A DNA stretch of 64,000 nt from DASRWT01 sp963748485 (GTDB lineage Bacteria; Methylomirabilota; Methylomirabilia; Rokubacteriales; CSP1-6), in contig CAVVJF010000022.1 in the NCBI GenBank assembly GCA_963748485.1, positions 372,001-436,000 of the forward strand, in the 5' to 3' direction. The notes beneath the pieces are model-generated. The model worked only from the letters and a program-made list of their open reading frames with translations. It did no database searches and had not been told where the DNA came from. Below, piece by piece: positions 8,695 through 17,385 of the stretch; position 1 is the stretch's first letter, and every line of letters starts with the position of its first letter. Position numbers and translations under genes: made by a program.

Positions 8695-9252
8695 ATGCGC
8701 CATTCACTACGTCGGGGAGCGCTCGCGTGGCTGCTGCTCATACCGGTCACCGGCGGGTGCGTCGTGCCTCCACCTCCGGGTTCGTCCGGTCCGCCCGTGG
8801 CGGAGGTGCTTCCGGCCGACGCCCGCGCGCTCGTCTACGGCCGTTCGGCCGGCGAAGTCCTGGAGAACCCCCAGCTCCGTGACAAGGTGCGCGCGCTGTT
8901 CGGCGCTGACTGGGCACCGCCGACCCCGGGGGTCGGCAAGCCGACCGCGGCGGCTCCGCTCTTCTTCGAAAGAGGGGGCCCCCTGCGGATGGTCCACATC
9001 GGAGACGCCGACTACATCGCCATCACTGGCTGCGCAGCGCAAGCCTGCGCGAGCCGCCGCGGGCTCTTGCTTGTCCGCGAAGGTGGCGATGAGCTCATGG
9101 CACGGCTCGATGAGGGCGGCTTCTCGCACCAATATGCCTACGGGCCGGGCGTGGTCGGCGGCCCCAGTGGCGCCGCGGCGGTGCTGGAAAGCGCCCTGCG
9201 CGCGCTCGAGCGCGCGTCCGACGGGAGCCCGTACCCACGCCCGGGGCCCTGA
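8695..9252 (+). CDS. Putative small lipoprotein of unknown function
   Basis: A 185-aa protein starting at ATG 8695 after a GGGGAGGG ribosome site. The N-terminus is a short signal peptide (residues 1-21) ending in a lipobox-like TGGC, so Cys22 may be lipidated; Thr at -3 is not ideal. The mature protein begins with a proline-rich linker (VVPPPPGSSGPP). A compact domain follows with two further cysteines (GCAAQACAS). I do not recognise the family. It is followed 49 bp later by the CBS-domain gene. Confidence 0.65.
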   Translation: MRHSLRRGALAWLLLIPVTGGCVVPPPPGSSGPPVAEVLPADARALVYGRSAGEVLENPQLRDKVRALFGADWAPPTPGVGKPTAAAPLFFERGGPLRMVHIGDADYIAITGCAAQACASRRGLLLVREGGDELMARLDEGGFSHQYAYGPGVVGGPSGAAAVLESALRALERASDGSPYPRPGP

Positions 9253-9301
9253 GGGCCCAGCGGAGGCGCCTCGCTGCTCGGTATCTAGAGGAGGGCTGGC
9301 G

Positions 9302-9760
9302 ATGAAGACGCTGCGCGAGATCATGCGGGCGGGGTTTCTCTTCATGGTGCAGCGCGGAACGACCGTGAGAGAAGCGGTGCAGGTCATGACCGCCAACAAT
9401 GTCGGCATCGTCCTGGTGCTGGAGGGCGAGCGCCTGGTCGGGGTCTTCTCCGAACGCGACGTGGTTCGACGCGTGGTGGATCGCGGGCTCGATCCCGACC
9501 ACACGCCCGTGGGTGACGTCATGACCTCGCAGATAGTCGTCGGCGACCCGGACGAGGACTACCAGTCCGCCATGCGGAAGATGGATCAGGCCAACATCCG
9601 CCACCTGCTGGTGGTCAAGGGCGCGCAGATGCTCTCCATGATCTCGATCCGCGATCTGATCCGGGTGGACATGCAGGACAAGGGCGAAGAGATCCGCTAC
9701 CTGCGGGAATACCTGTACCAGGTGCCTCCGGAGCCGACCCAGCCGACCGCACGCCCGTAG
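9302..9760 (+). CDS. CBS-domain pair protein
   Basis: A 152-aa stand-alone protein with two CBS motifs, about residues 8-62 (TTVREAVQVMTANNVGIVLVL ... VGVFSERDVV) and 75-130 (MTSQIVVGDPDEDYQSAMRKM ... HLLVVKGAQMLSMISIRDL). CBS pairs bind adenosine nucleotides and act as energy or ligand sensors. ATG 9302 is chosen because GAGGAGGG precedes it and the CBS fold begins at once; the open frame extends further upstream but without homology. No catalytic domain is attached. Its partner is unknown. Confidence 0.85.
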   Translation: MKTLREIMRAGFLFMVQRGTTVREAVQVMTANNVGIVLVLEGERLVGVFSERDVVRRVVDRGLDPDHTPVGDVMTSQIVVGDPDEDYQSAMRKMDQANIRHLLVVKGAQMLSMISIRDLIRVDMQDKGEEIRYLREYLYQVPPEPTQPTARP

Positions 9761-9934
9761 CGACCGCGCTGATAGCGGGGCCGACCGCAGGGGGATGACG
9801 CGGTCGACGATCGGCCCAATGCGGCCGCGAGTCACCAGATTTCATCGTCTCCTGCAGCCCTCCCAATCCCCGGTGACACCCACGGCACGCTCGGGGGGAC
9901 CGATCACAGACGGCTGAAACCGGCACGACGCGCC

Positions 9935-12900
9935 TTGACAACTCCGAGGCGGTCTTTCCAAAATGCTCGGGTTGACCGCGATCGCAGGCTAAAACCTTTG
10001 CCGGAGCGCCGGGTGTACGAGTCGCAGATCGCGCAGACGCAGCGGACCGGGCAGCGAAGCGAGCGTGCGCCGGAGGATCCGGGAGACGGTCGCGGGCGCC
10101 TGCCGAGCCTGACGCTGCCCAAGGGCGGGGGCGCGCTCCGCCCTCTCGGTGAGAAGTTCGCCGCCGATCCATTCACCGGCGCAGGTAGCTTCGAGGTGCC
10201 GCTTCCCCTGAGTCCCGGCCGCTCCGCCCTAACGCCGCCGATCACCCTCCGCTATCACTCCAACGCCGGCAACGGCCCCTGCGGCCTCGGTTGGCGACTA
10301 TCGTTCCCGGCAATCCGCCGCCGCACGGAGAAGCGCATTCCCCGATATCAGGACGCGCCCGACGGCGACACATTCCTGCTGGAGGGCTCCGACGAGCTGG
10401 TCCCCGCGGCGGTGGATCACGCGGGCGGATGGCGCGAGGACCGCTACGACTCCGGGCCCCACACCGTCCGCCGCTATCGCCCGCGCGTCGAGAGCGGCTT
10501 CGCGCGCATCGAGCGATGGAGGCACCGGCAGACCGGCGAAACGCACTGGATCACGGTGTCGGCCGACAACGTCACGTCCGCGTACGGTCGCACGCCGGCG
10601 ACGCGGATCGCCGACCCCGCCGATCCCCGACGCGTATTCGAGTGGTTGATCGAGGAGGCGCGCGACGACCGCGGCAGCGTCGTCCGCTTCGAGTACAAGC
10701 CCGAGGACGCCGCCGGTGTGGCCGTCGGCCTCAACCACGAAAGGAACCGGCTCGACCCCCAAGCGCTGCGCTACCTCAAGCGCGTCCACTACGCAAACGG
10801 CGCGCCGGGCCGGGCCGAGGGCTGGCTCTTCACCGCGGTGTTCGACTACGGCGACCACGACGAGGCCATCCCGCGCATCGGCGAGGATCGCGCGTGGCCG
10901 GCGCGGCCGGACGCCTTCTCGACAGGTCGCGCGGGGTTCGAGGTCCGGACGCGGCGCCTGTGCCGGCGCGTCCTGATGTTCCACCGGTTCGCCGAGCTCG
11001 GCGCCGAACCCTGCCTGGTGCGGTCGCTGGATCTCGGCTACCGGGAAGATCCTGCCGCCTCGAAGCTCGTCTCGGCCACCCAGAGGGGCTACATCCGGGC
11101 GGCCGGCGCCGACGCGTACCAGGCGCACTCGTATCCTGCGCTGCAGTTCGACTACACGGAGGCCCGCATCGCCGACGAGATCCAGACGGTGGACGCGGCG
11201 AGCGCGGAGAACGTCCAGGGGCAGCTGGTCGCCGCGTCGACGCAGTGGGCCGATCTCGACGGCGAAGGGCTGCCCGGCCTGCTCGCCGAGGCGGCGGGCG
11301 CGTGGTTCTACAAGCGGAACCTCGGCGGCGGGCGGCTGGGCGCGCTCGAGCGCGTGGCGCTGAAGCCCACTCGCATCGACCTCGCCACCGGCCAGCTCAC
11401 GGATCTCGCCCGCGACGGCGGGCAGTACCTCGTGCGCTTCGAGCCGCCGGCCGCCGGCCATCACCGCCGCGAGGGCGAGGCCTGGGGCCCGTTCACCACG
11501 CTGTCGTCGTGCGCCAACGTGGACTGGCAGGATCCGAACCTGCGCTTCGTGGATCTCGACGGCGACGGCGCCTCGGACCTGCTGATCACCGAGGATCACG
11601 CCCTCCGCTGGCACCCGTCGCTGGGACGCGAAGGGTTCGGACTCGGCCGCCGGACGCCGCGCGCGGTCGACGAGGAGCGGGGCCCCGCGCTCGTGCTCGC
11701 CGATCCGGAGCAGTCCATCTACATCGCCGACATGGACGGCGACGGCCTCGCCGACCTGGTGCGCCTGCGCAACGGCGAGATCTGCTACTGGCCCAATCTC
11801 GGCGACGGGCACTTCGGCGCCAAGGTCTCGATGGACGGCGCGCCGCTGTTCGACGCCGTCGACCAGTTCCGCCAGGAGCGGATCCGGCTGGCCGACATCG
11901 ACGGTACCGGCACCACCGACGTCGTGTACCTGGGGCGTGGGGAGATACAGTGCTGGTCGAATCAGGCCGGCAACCGGTGGGCTCTGGCGCGCCGGATCGC
12001 CCACGTCCCCGAGACGGACCTACTCGGGCGCGTGCAGGTGCTCGACCTCCTCGGCGCCGGCACCGCGTGCGTGGTGTGGTCGTCGCCGCACGAGCGCGAC
12101 GCCGGCCGGCCGCTCCGCTACCTCGACCTGTGCGGCGGGCGGAAGCCGCATCTGCTGACATCGATCGCGAACAACCTCGGCGGCGAGGTCCGCATCTCCT
12201 ACGCGCCCTCGACGCGCTTCTTCCTCGAGGATCGCGCGCAGGGCCGGCCCTGGGCGACGTCGCTCGCCTTCCCCGTCCAGGTGGTGGACCGGATCGAGAC
12301 CTTCGACGCGGTCACTCGCACGCGGTTCGTGACCCGTTACCGCTACCGCCACGGGCACTACGACGAGCGCGAACACGAGTTTCGCGGGTTCGGCGTCGTC
12401 GAGCAGTGGGACAGCGAGTCGTACGAAGCGCTCCAGACGGCGGGGCTGTTTCCGCCCGGCGCGAACCTCCCTCCGCCCGATCGCCACGTGCCGCCCGCGC
12501 ACACGCGCACGTGGCTTCACACCGGCGCCCCGCGATGGGCCGAGTCGGTGTCGCGGGGCTTCGCGGAAGAGTACTACGCGGGCGATCCCGAGGCGTTCGT
12601 CCTGCCCGACACCGTCCTGCCGCCCGGCCTGTCCATCGACGAGGAGGCGGACGCGTGCCGCGCCCTGAAGGGACGAGTGCTGCGGCAGGAACTGTTCGCC
12701 GACGACGGCTCCCCGGCGCGCGCCCATCCCTACATCGTCAGCGAGCGCAACTACACCGTCCGCCCACTGCAGCCGGCGGTCGGCGGCAGCCCGGCCGTCT
12801 TCCTCGTGCACGACCGCGAGGGCCTCGCCTACCACTACGAGCGCGACCCCGCCGACCCTCGCATCCAGCACACCATGGCGCTGGTCGTGGACGACTTCGG

Positions 12901-15900
12901 TGGCGTCGCGCGCTCGGTGAGCATCGCCTACCCCCGGCGCCGGCCCGCCTTCCCCGAGCAGGCGGCCGCGTGGATCACCTGCGCCGAGAACGATCTGATC
13001 CACGAGGCCACGCATGCGGGCTGGTATCGGATCGGGCTTCCCGCCGAGCGCCGCACCTGGCACGTCACCGGCCTGCCCGCGCCGGCCGCGGGACCGTACC
13101 GCTTCTCCGAGGTCGCCGCGCAGGTGGCGGCCGCGCGCGAGATCGCCTACGACGACACGCCGCGCGGCGGACAGGTCGAGAAGCGGCTGACCACGCGCTC
13201 CCGCACCCTCTACGCGCGCGACGACCTCGCGGGCCCGCTGGCTCTCGGGCGCGTCCAGTCGATGGCGCTGCCCTGGGAGCAGTACGCGATGGTGTTCACG
13301 CCCGCGCTGGTGCAGGAGGTCTTCCGCGGCCGCCCCGGCGCGCCAACCAACCAGGTGCTCTCCGCGGAGGCGGGGTATCGGCTGTGGGACGGGGCGTGGT
13401 GGCAGCCGGCGGGACGCCCGGTCTACGATCCCGCCGCGTTCTACGCGGTCGTCGGCTCCATCGATCCGTTCGGCCGTCGCATCAGCGTCGTCTACGACGC
13501 GTACGGGCTGCTGCCCGTGGAGAGCGAGGATCCGCTCCACAACGCGATCCGCGCGCGGAACCAGTACCGCGTCCTGCGCCCGTACCTGGTCACCGACGCC
13601 AATGGCAACCGCTCCGCGGTGCGCTTCGACGCGCTCGGCATGGTGACCGCGACGATCGTCATGGGCAAGCCGGGCGACGGCGATGGCGACGTCCTGGACG
13701 AGGCGTCTACCGAGGCCTCGCCGCAGGACGACCCGACCACGACCATGGAGTACGACGTCACCCGCTGGGCGGCCACCCGTACCCCGGTGTTCATCCGCAC
13801 GCGGGCCCGCGAGCGCCACGCCTCCGGCAACAGCCGCTGGCAGGACTCCTACCGATACTTCGACGGCTCGGGCAATGAGGTGCTCGCCAAGGCGCGCGCC
13901 GAGGCCGGCCTGGCGCCCGAGCGCGACGCCAACGGAGCGCTGCGCCACGACGTCACCGGCGCCCTCGTCCTCTCTGACACCAGTCCGGAGCTCCGTTGGG
14001 TCGGCACCGGGCGCACCGTGTACGACAACAAGGGCAACCGGGTGAGGACCTACGAGCCGTTCTTCAGCCGCACCCACCGCTACGAAGACGAGGCCGAGCT
14101 GGTGGAGTACGGCGTCGCGTCGGTGCACTCGTACGACCCCCTCGACCGGTGTATCCGCATCGATCGGCCCGACGGCGCCTACTCGGCGACGGACTTCGAC
14201 GCCTGGCGGCAGGCCATCTGGGACGAGAACGACACGGTGGCCGACAGCCGCTGGCTCCTGGAGCGACAGCTCCTCGATCCCGCGGATCCAGCTAACGCCC
14301 CGGAGATCCGGGCGATGCGGCTCGCCGCGGACCACGCGGGCACGCCGGCCGTCGCCCATCTCGACGCCCTCGGCCGCACGTTCCTCGATGTCCAGGACAA
14401 CGGCGTCGCCGGCGGCCTCGAGACGCGGCGCGTGCTGGACGTCGACGGGCGGATCCAGAGCGTGACGGACCCGCGCGGCAACGTCGCGGTCACCAACCGG
14501 TGGGACATGCTCGGCCAGAACCTGGTCGCGGAAAGCCCGGACTGCGGCCGGCGGTGGGTGCTCGTCAACGTCGCGGGCAAGCCGATCCGCCGGTGGGACG
14601 GCCTGGATCGCATGTCCCGCTCGGTCTACGATGAGCTCCAGCGCCAGACGCACCGCTACGTCTCGGACGGGAGCGGCGCCGAGCGCCTGCGCGAGCGGCA
14701 GGTCTACGGCGAGATCCACTCCGGCGCGCGCGCCCTCAACCTGCGCGGCCGCCTGATCCAGCACTACGACGGCTCGGGCCTGCTCGTGCACGCCGAGTAC
14801 GACTTCAAGGGCAACCTCCTCGAGTCGCGGCGGCGGCTGGCCGCCGACTACCGGCAGGAGACGGACTGGAGCTCGCTCGACGCGGCGACCACCGTGCAGG
14901 AGCTGGCCCAGGCCGCCGCGCCGCTGCTCGAGGCCGGCACGTTCCGGACCTTCACCGAGTACGACGCGCTCAACCGGGCGACCCGGGTTACCGGGCCGGA
15001 TGGCAGCGAGCTGCGCAAGGGGTACAACGCCGGGGGCCTCCTCGAGGACGTCGGCGTGCGCTGGCGCGGCGGCGCGAACACGACGTACGTGACGGACATT
15101 GACTACGACGCGCGCGGACAGGTCGAGCAGGTCGAGTACGGCAACGGCGCGACCGCGAGCTATGCGTACGATCCGTTCACGTTCCGACTGGTGCGGATCA
15201 CGACCCGCCGGGCGTCCGCCCCGCAGGTCGTGCAGGACCTCCGCTATACCTACGACCCGGTCGGCCACGTTGTTGAGGTCCGCGACGACGCGCAGCAGAC
15301 CGTGTTCTTCGACAACGCCCTGGTCGCGCCTGGTGCGCGCTACGAGTACGACGCCGTCTATCGGCTGATCCGCGCCGAGGGGCGCGAACACGCCGGACAG
15401 CTTGCAAACGCGCCGCGCGACGCCTCGGAGTTCCCGCTCGGCCCCATCTCACATCCGAACGATCTGCTGGCGCTCCGGCCGTACACGGAGCAGTACGAGT
15501 ACGACGAGGCGGGCAACCTCGTGCTGCTCACCCACCTCGCGCCCCACGAGATCTGGGCCCGGGGCGCGGCGTTCGAGGGGGGCGGTAACCGCCTGGCCGC
15601 GATCAGCGTGCCGGGCGACGATCCCCACGGCCCGCCGCAGAGTTTCCACGGGGTGTGCGCGCACGACGCAAACGGCAACCTCACCTCGCTCCCGTCACTG
15701 GGCCCCGTGCACTGGAACGACGAGGACCAGGTCCGCGAGATCGAGCTCGCCGCCGGCGCGCGCGCCTTCTACGTCTACGGCCCCGGCGGGGGACGCGTGC
15801 GGAAGGTCGTGGAGTTCCCCGGGGGAAGGCGCGAAGAGCGCATCTACCTCGGCGGCTTCGAGCTGTTCCGGCGCCACGCCGGCGCGCAGCTCGTACTCCA

Positions 15901-17374
15901 GCGCGACACGCTCCACGTGTCGGCCGAGAAGCGACGGCTCGCCCTCATCGAGGCGCTGGTGCGCGAGGACGGAGCGGACATCGACCGGCCCGAGCCCATC
16001 GTCCGCTACCAGCTCGGCGATCTGACCGGCTCGGCCCGCGTCGAGCTCGACGAGCGCGCGCGCGTGATCACCTACGAGGAGTATTACCCCTACGGCGCCA
16101 CGTCGTACCGGGCGCTCCGTGCCGGCCTGGAGGCGAGCCCGAAGCGCCACCGGTACGCGGGCCGCGAGCGCGACGAGGAGAGCGGGCTCGACTACGGTGG
16201 CGCGCGCTACTACGTGCCGTGGCTGGGCCGCTGGCTCAGCTGCGACCCGAACGGCCCGAAGGACCACCTGAACCTGTACCTCTACGCGCTCGACGACCCC
16301 GTCAACGTCGGCGATCCGTCCGGCGCTCAGGTGGAGACCCCGTTCAATCCGTTCTCCGCCAACACGACGGGCTTTCAGCTCGAGCGGTTCGTGAAGACGG
16401 TCAACTCGAGATACCTCGGGGTTGAGGGTGATCCCAACCGCGTCCTTCAGGTCGTGACGGAATTGAACCCGAGCAAGAACTTGCCCCCGGGTGTGACCGC
16501 CGAGGGCCAGGGCCTTTATCCGAGCCAGTTCAACACGCAGACCGGCCGATTCCTCGGCATCGGGACGCACGAGTCCCCTATCCTGTCCACGGGCGACGTC
16601 GCGAAGCGCGGGCTCTCCGCCATCGCGCGGGGCGAGCACTTCAGGATCTTCGAGACGCTCCGGCGCCGGTTGCCCACCGGCTTTGACCTTGAAGTGTTCG
16701 AGTTTGACACCCTCAAAGCCCTCAAGGGGAGGACGGGGCCCCTGGAGCGTGCGTTCCTGGACACTCGCATGGGCAGGCATCTCCGCACCGCGGCGTCCGC
16801 GGTGGGCCTCGACGTCGGCACGCTGAAAGTCGAACTGATCGACGATGTGAAGCTGCTCGTCAGCGGTACTTTCAAGCCGCTTTCCGGCGGTGGGGGCGGG
16901 ACCGGCGGCGCGCTCGGAGGGGCGCTCGAGGGCGCGAAATCGCTGGGCCGCTTCGCGATCAGCGGGCTCGGCTGGGTCGCGGCCGGAATCGGCGTGGGCG
17001 CGAGCCTGATCCGCGGGGGCATCGGCGTCCACAACCTCGTGGAGGGCAAGACCGCGGAAGGCGCCGTGGACGTGACGGAGGGCGGCATCGGGCTGTTCCT
17101 TTCGGTCGGCGTGCCGGCGCTCGCCAAGAAGGGCGGCGCGGCGGTCGTTGGCGGCTCGGGTGCCGCGCTGGCCGGCGCCACCGCGCTCGCGGGCCTGGCG
17201 GTGGGATGGGCGGCGGAGGACATCCGTCGCGCGCTGCGCGGCGAGGAGCTCATGCAGGACGTGGCGATCGCGTACTGGGGCAAGAAGCTCAATACGCTCG
17301 GCCAGTACCTGGCCGAGCAGCGGCTCGAGCGCATCCGGGCGGGCGACGTGTTCGAGCCCGGCCCGAAGTGGTGA
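9935..17374 (+). CDS. Tc toxin TcB-TcC fusion protein (SpvB/RHS cocoon with C-terminal effector)
   Basis: About 2479 aa, combining the TcB and TcC subunits that are usually separate genes. An SpvB-type domain comes first (LPSLTLPKGGGALRPLGEKF, ~residue 55 on). FG-GAP/VCBS repeats with D-x-D-G-D-G calcium motifs lie near 535, 596 and 651. The TcB middle regions follow, then YD/RHS repeats from ~1400, and an RHS core near 2046-2130 ending GDPSG. In Tc toxins this forms a hollow cocoon holding the cleaved C-terminal toxin. The start is uncertain: TTG 9935 gives the longest frame, while GTG 10013 is a good alternative with a weak GGAG upstream. The stop lies 11 bp before tcA. The C-terminal ~349 residues are family-variable (separate entry). 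There is no signal peptide. Confidence 0.93.
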   Translation: MTTPRRSFQNARVDRDRRLKPLPERRVYESQIAQTQRTGQRSERAPEDPGDGRGRLPSLTLPKGGGALRPLGEKFAADPFTGAGSFEVPLPLSPGRSALTPPITLRYHSNAGNGPCGLGWRLSFPAIRRRTEKRIPRYQDAPDGDTFLLEGSDELVPAAVDHAGGWREDRYDSGPHTVRRYRPRVESGFARIERWRHRQTGETHWITVSADNVTSAYGRTPATRIADPADPRRVFEWLIEEARDDRGSVVRFEYKPEDAAGVAVGLNHERNRLDPQALRYLKRVHYANGAPGRAEGWLFTAVFDYGDHDEAIPRIGEDRAWPARPDAFSTGRAGFEVRTRRLCRRVLMFHRFAELGAEPCLVRSLDLGYREDPAASKLVSATQRGYIRAAGADAYQAHSYPALQFDYTEARIADEIQTVDAASAENVQGQLVAASTQWADLDGEGLPGLLAEAAGAWFYKRNLGGGRLGALERVALKPTRIDLATGQLTDLARDGGQYLVRFEPPAAGHHRREGEAWGPFTTLSSCANVDWQDPNLRFVDLDGDGASDLLITEDHALRWHPSLGREGFGLGRRTPRAVDEERGPALVLADPEQSIYIADMDGDGLADLVRLRNGEICYWPNLGDGHFGAKVSMDGAPLFDAVDQFRQERIRLADIDGTGTTDVVYLGRGEIQCWSNQAGNRWALARRIAHVPETDLLGRVQVLDLLGAGTACVVWSSPHERDAGRPLRYLDLCGGRKPHLLTSIANNLGGEVRISYAPSTRFFLEDRAQGRPWATSLAFPVQVVDRIETFDAVTRTRFVTRYRYRHGHYDEREHEFRGFGVVEQWDSESYEALQTAGLFPPGANLPPPDRHVPPAHTRTWLHTGAPRWAESVSRGFAEEYYAGDPEAFVLPDTVLPPGLSIDEEADACRALKGRVLRQELFADDGSPARAHPYIVSERNYTVRPLQPAVGGSPAVFLVHDREGLAYHYERDPADPRIQHTMALVVDDFGGVARSVSIAYPRRRPAFPEQAAAWITCAENDLIHEATHAGWYRIGLPAERRTWHVTGLPAPAAGPYRFSEVAAQVAAAREIAYDDTPRGGQVEKRLTTRSRTLYARDDLAGPLALGRVQSMALPWEQYAMVFTPALVQEVFRGRPGAPTNQVLSAEAGYRLWDGAWWQPAGRPVYDPAAFYAVVGSIDPFGRRISVVYDAYGLLPVESEDPLHNAIRARNQYRVLRPYLVTDANGNRSAVRFDALGMVTATIVMGKPGDGDGDVLDEASTEASPQDDPTTTMEYDVTRWAATRTPVFIRTRARERHASGNSRWQDSYRYFDGSGNEVLAKARAEAGLAPERDANGALRHDVTGALVLSDTSPELRWVGTGRTVYDNKGNRVRTYEPFFSRTHRYEDEAELVEYGVASVHSYDPLDRCIRIDRPDGAYSATDFDAWRQAIWDENDTVADSRWLLERQLLDPADPANAPEIRAMRLAADHAGTPAVAHLDALGRTFLDVQDNGVAGGLETRRVLDVDGRIQSVTDPRGNVAVTNRWDMLGQNLVAESPDCGRRWVLVNVAGKPIRRWDGLDRMSRSVYDELQRQTHRYVSDGSGAERLRERQVYGEIHSGARALNLRGRLIQHYDGSGLLVHAEYDFKGNLLESRRRLAADYRQETDWSSLDAATTVQELAQAAAPLLEAGTFRTFTEYDALNRATRVTGPDGSELRKGYNAGGLLEDVGVRWRGGANTTYVTDIDYDARGQVEQVEYGNGATASYAYDPFTFRLVRITTRRASAPQVVQDLRYTYDPVGHVVEVRDDAQQTVFFDNALVAPGARYEYDAVYRLIRAEGREHAGQLANAPRDASEFPLGPISHPNDLLALRPYTEQYEYDEAGNLVLLTHLAPHEIWARGAAFEGGGNRLAAISVPGDDPHGPPQSFHGVCAHDANGNLTSLPSLGPVHWNDEDQVREIELAAGARAFYVYGPGGGRVRKVVEFPGGRREERIYLGGFELFRRHAGAQLVLQRDTLHVSAEKRRLALIEALVREDGADIDRPEPIVRYQLGDLTGSARVELDERARVITYEEYYPYGATSYRALRAGLEASPKRHRYAGRERDEESGLDYGGARYYVPWLGRWLSCDPNGPKDHLNLYLYALDDPVNVGDPSGAQVETPFNPFSANTTGFQLERFVKTVNSRYLGVEGDPNRVLQVVTELNPSKNLPPGVTAEGQGLYPSQFNTQTGRFLGIGTHESPILSTGDVAKRGLSAIARGEHFRIFETLRRRLPTGFDLEVFEFDTLKALKGRTGPLERAFLDTRMGRHLRTAASAVGLDVGTLKVELIDDVKLLVSGTFKPLSGGGGGTGGALGGALEGAKSLGRFAISGLGWVAAGIGVGASLIRGGIGVHNLVEGKTAEGAVDVTEGGIGLFLSVGVPALAKKGGAAVVGGSGAALAGATALAGLAVGWAAEDIRRALRGEELMQDVAIAYWGKKLNTLGQYLAEQRLERIRAGDVFEPGPKW
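16325..17371 (+). other. Hypervariable C-terminal effector region of the TcB-TcC fusion
   Basis: Residues ~2131-2479, after the conserved RHS core. The first half is soluble and mixed alpha/beta in appearance. A run of five glycines introduces a hydrophobic, glycine/alanine-rich stretch (about bases 16885-17220) with two or three possible membrane helices (FAISGLGWVAAGIGVGASLI; AALAGATALAGLAVGWAA). The tail is charged and helical. In known TcC proteins this position holds the toxic enzyme released inside the cocoon (for example ADP-ribosyltransferases in Photorhabdus). I recognise no enzyme motif here. Confidence 0.7.
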
Positions 17375-17385
17375 GGGGAGCGATC

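Noticed and set aside
9761..9934. Possible promoter or regulator site before the Tc genes
   Set aside because: The 174-bp gap holds no clear -35/-10 pair or palindrome that I can defend.
10291..13878. 1195-codon plus-strand frame overlapping tcB-tcC
   Set aside because: Arg/Pro/Ala-rich out-of-frame translation; the other frame carries all family motifs.
12020..15391. Very long open frame (1123 codons) on the minus strand inside tcB-tcC
   Set aside because: High-GC DNA leaves antisense frames open; the translation is low-complexity and has no recognisable domain, while the plus strand has clear SpvB/RHS motifs.
16600..17374. Possible immunity gene for the Tc effector
   Set aside because: No separate small gene lies after the effector; tcA starts 11 bp later. 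Tc effectors target eukaryotic cells and usually lack immunity genes.
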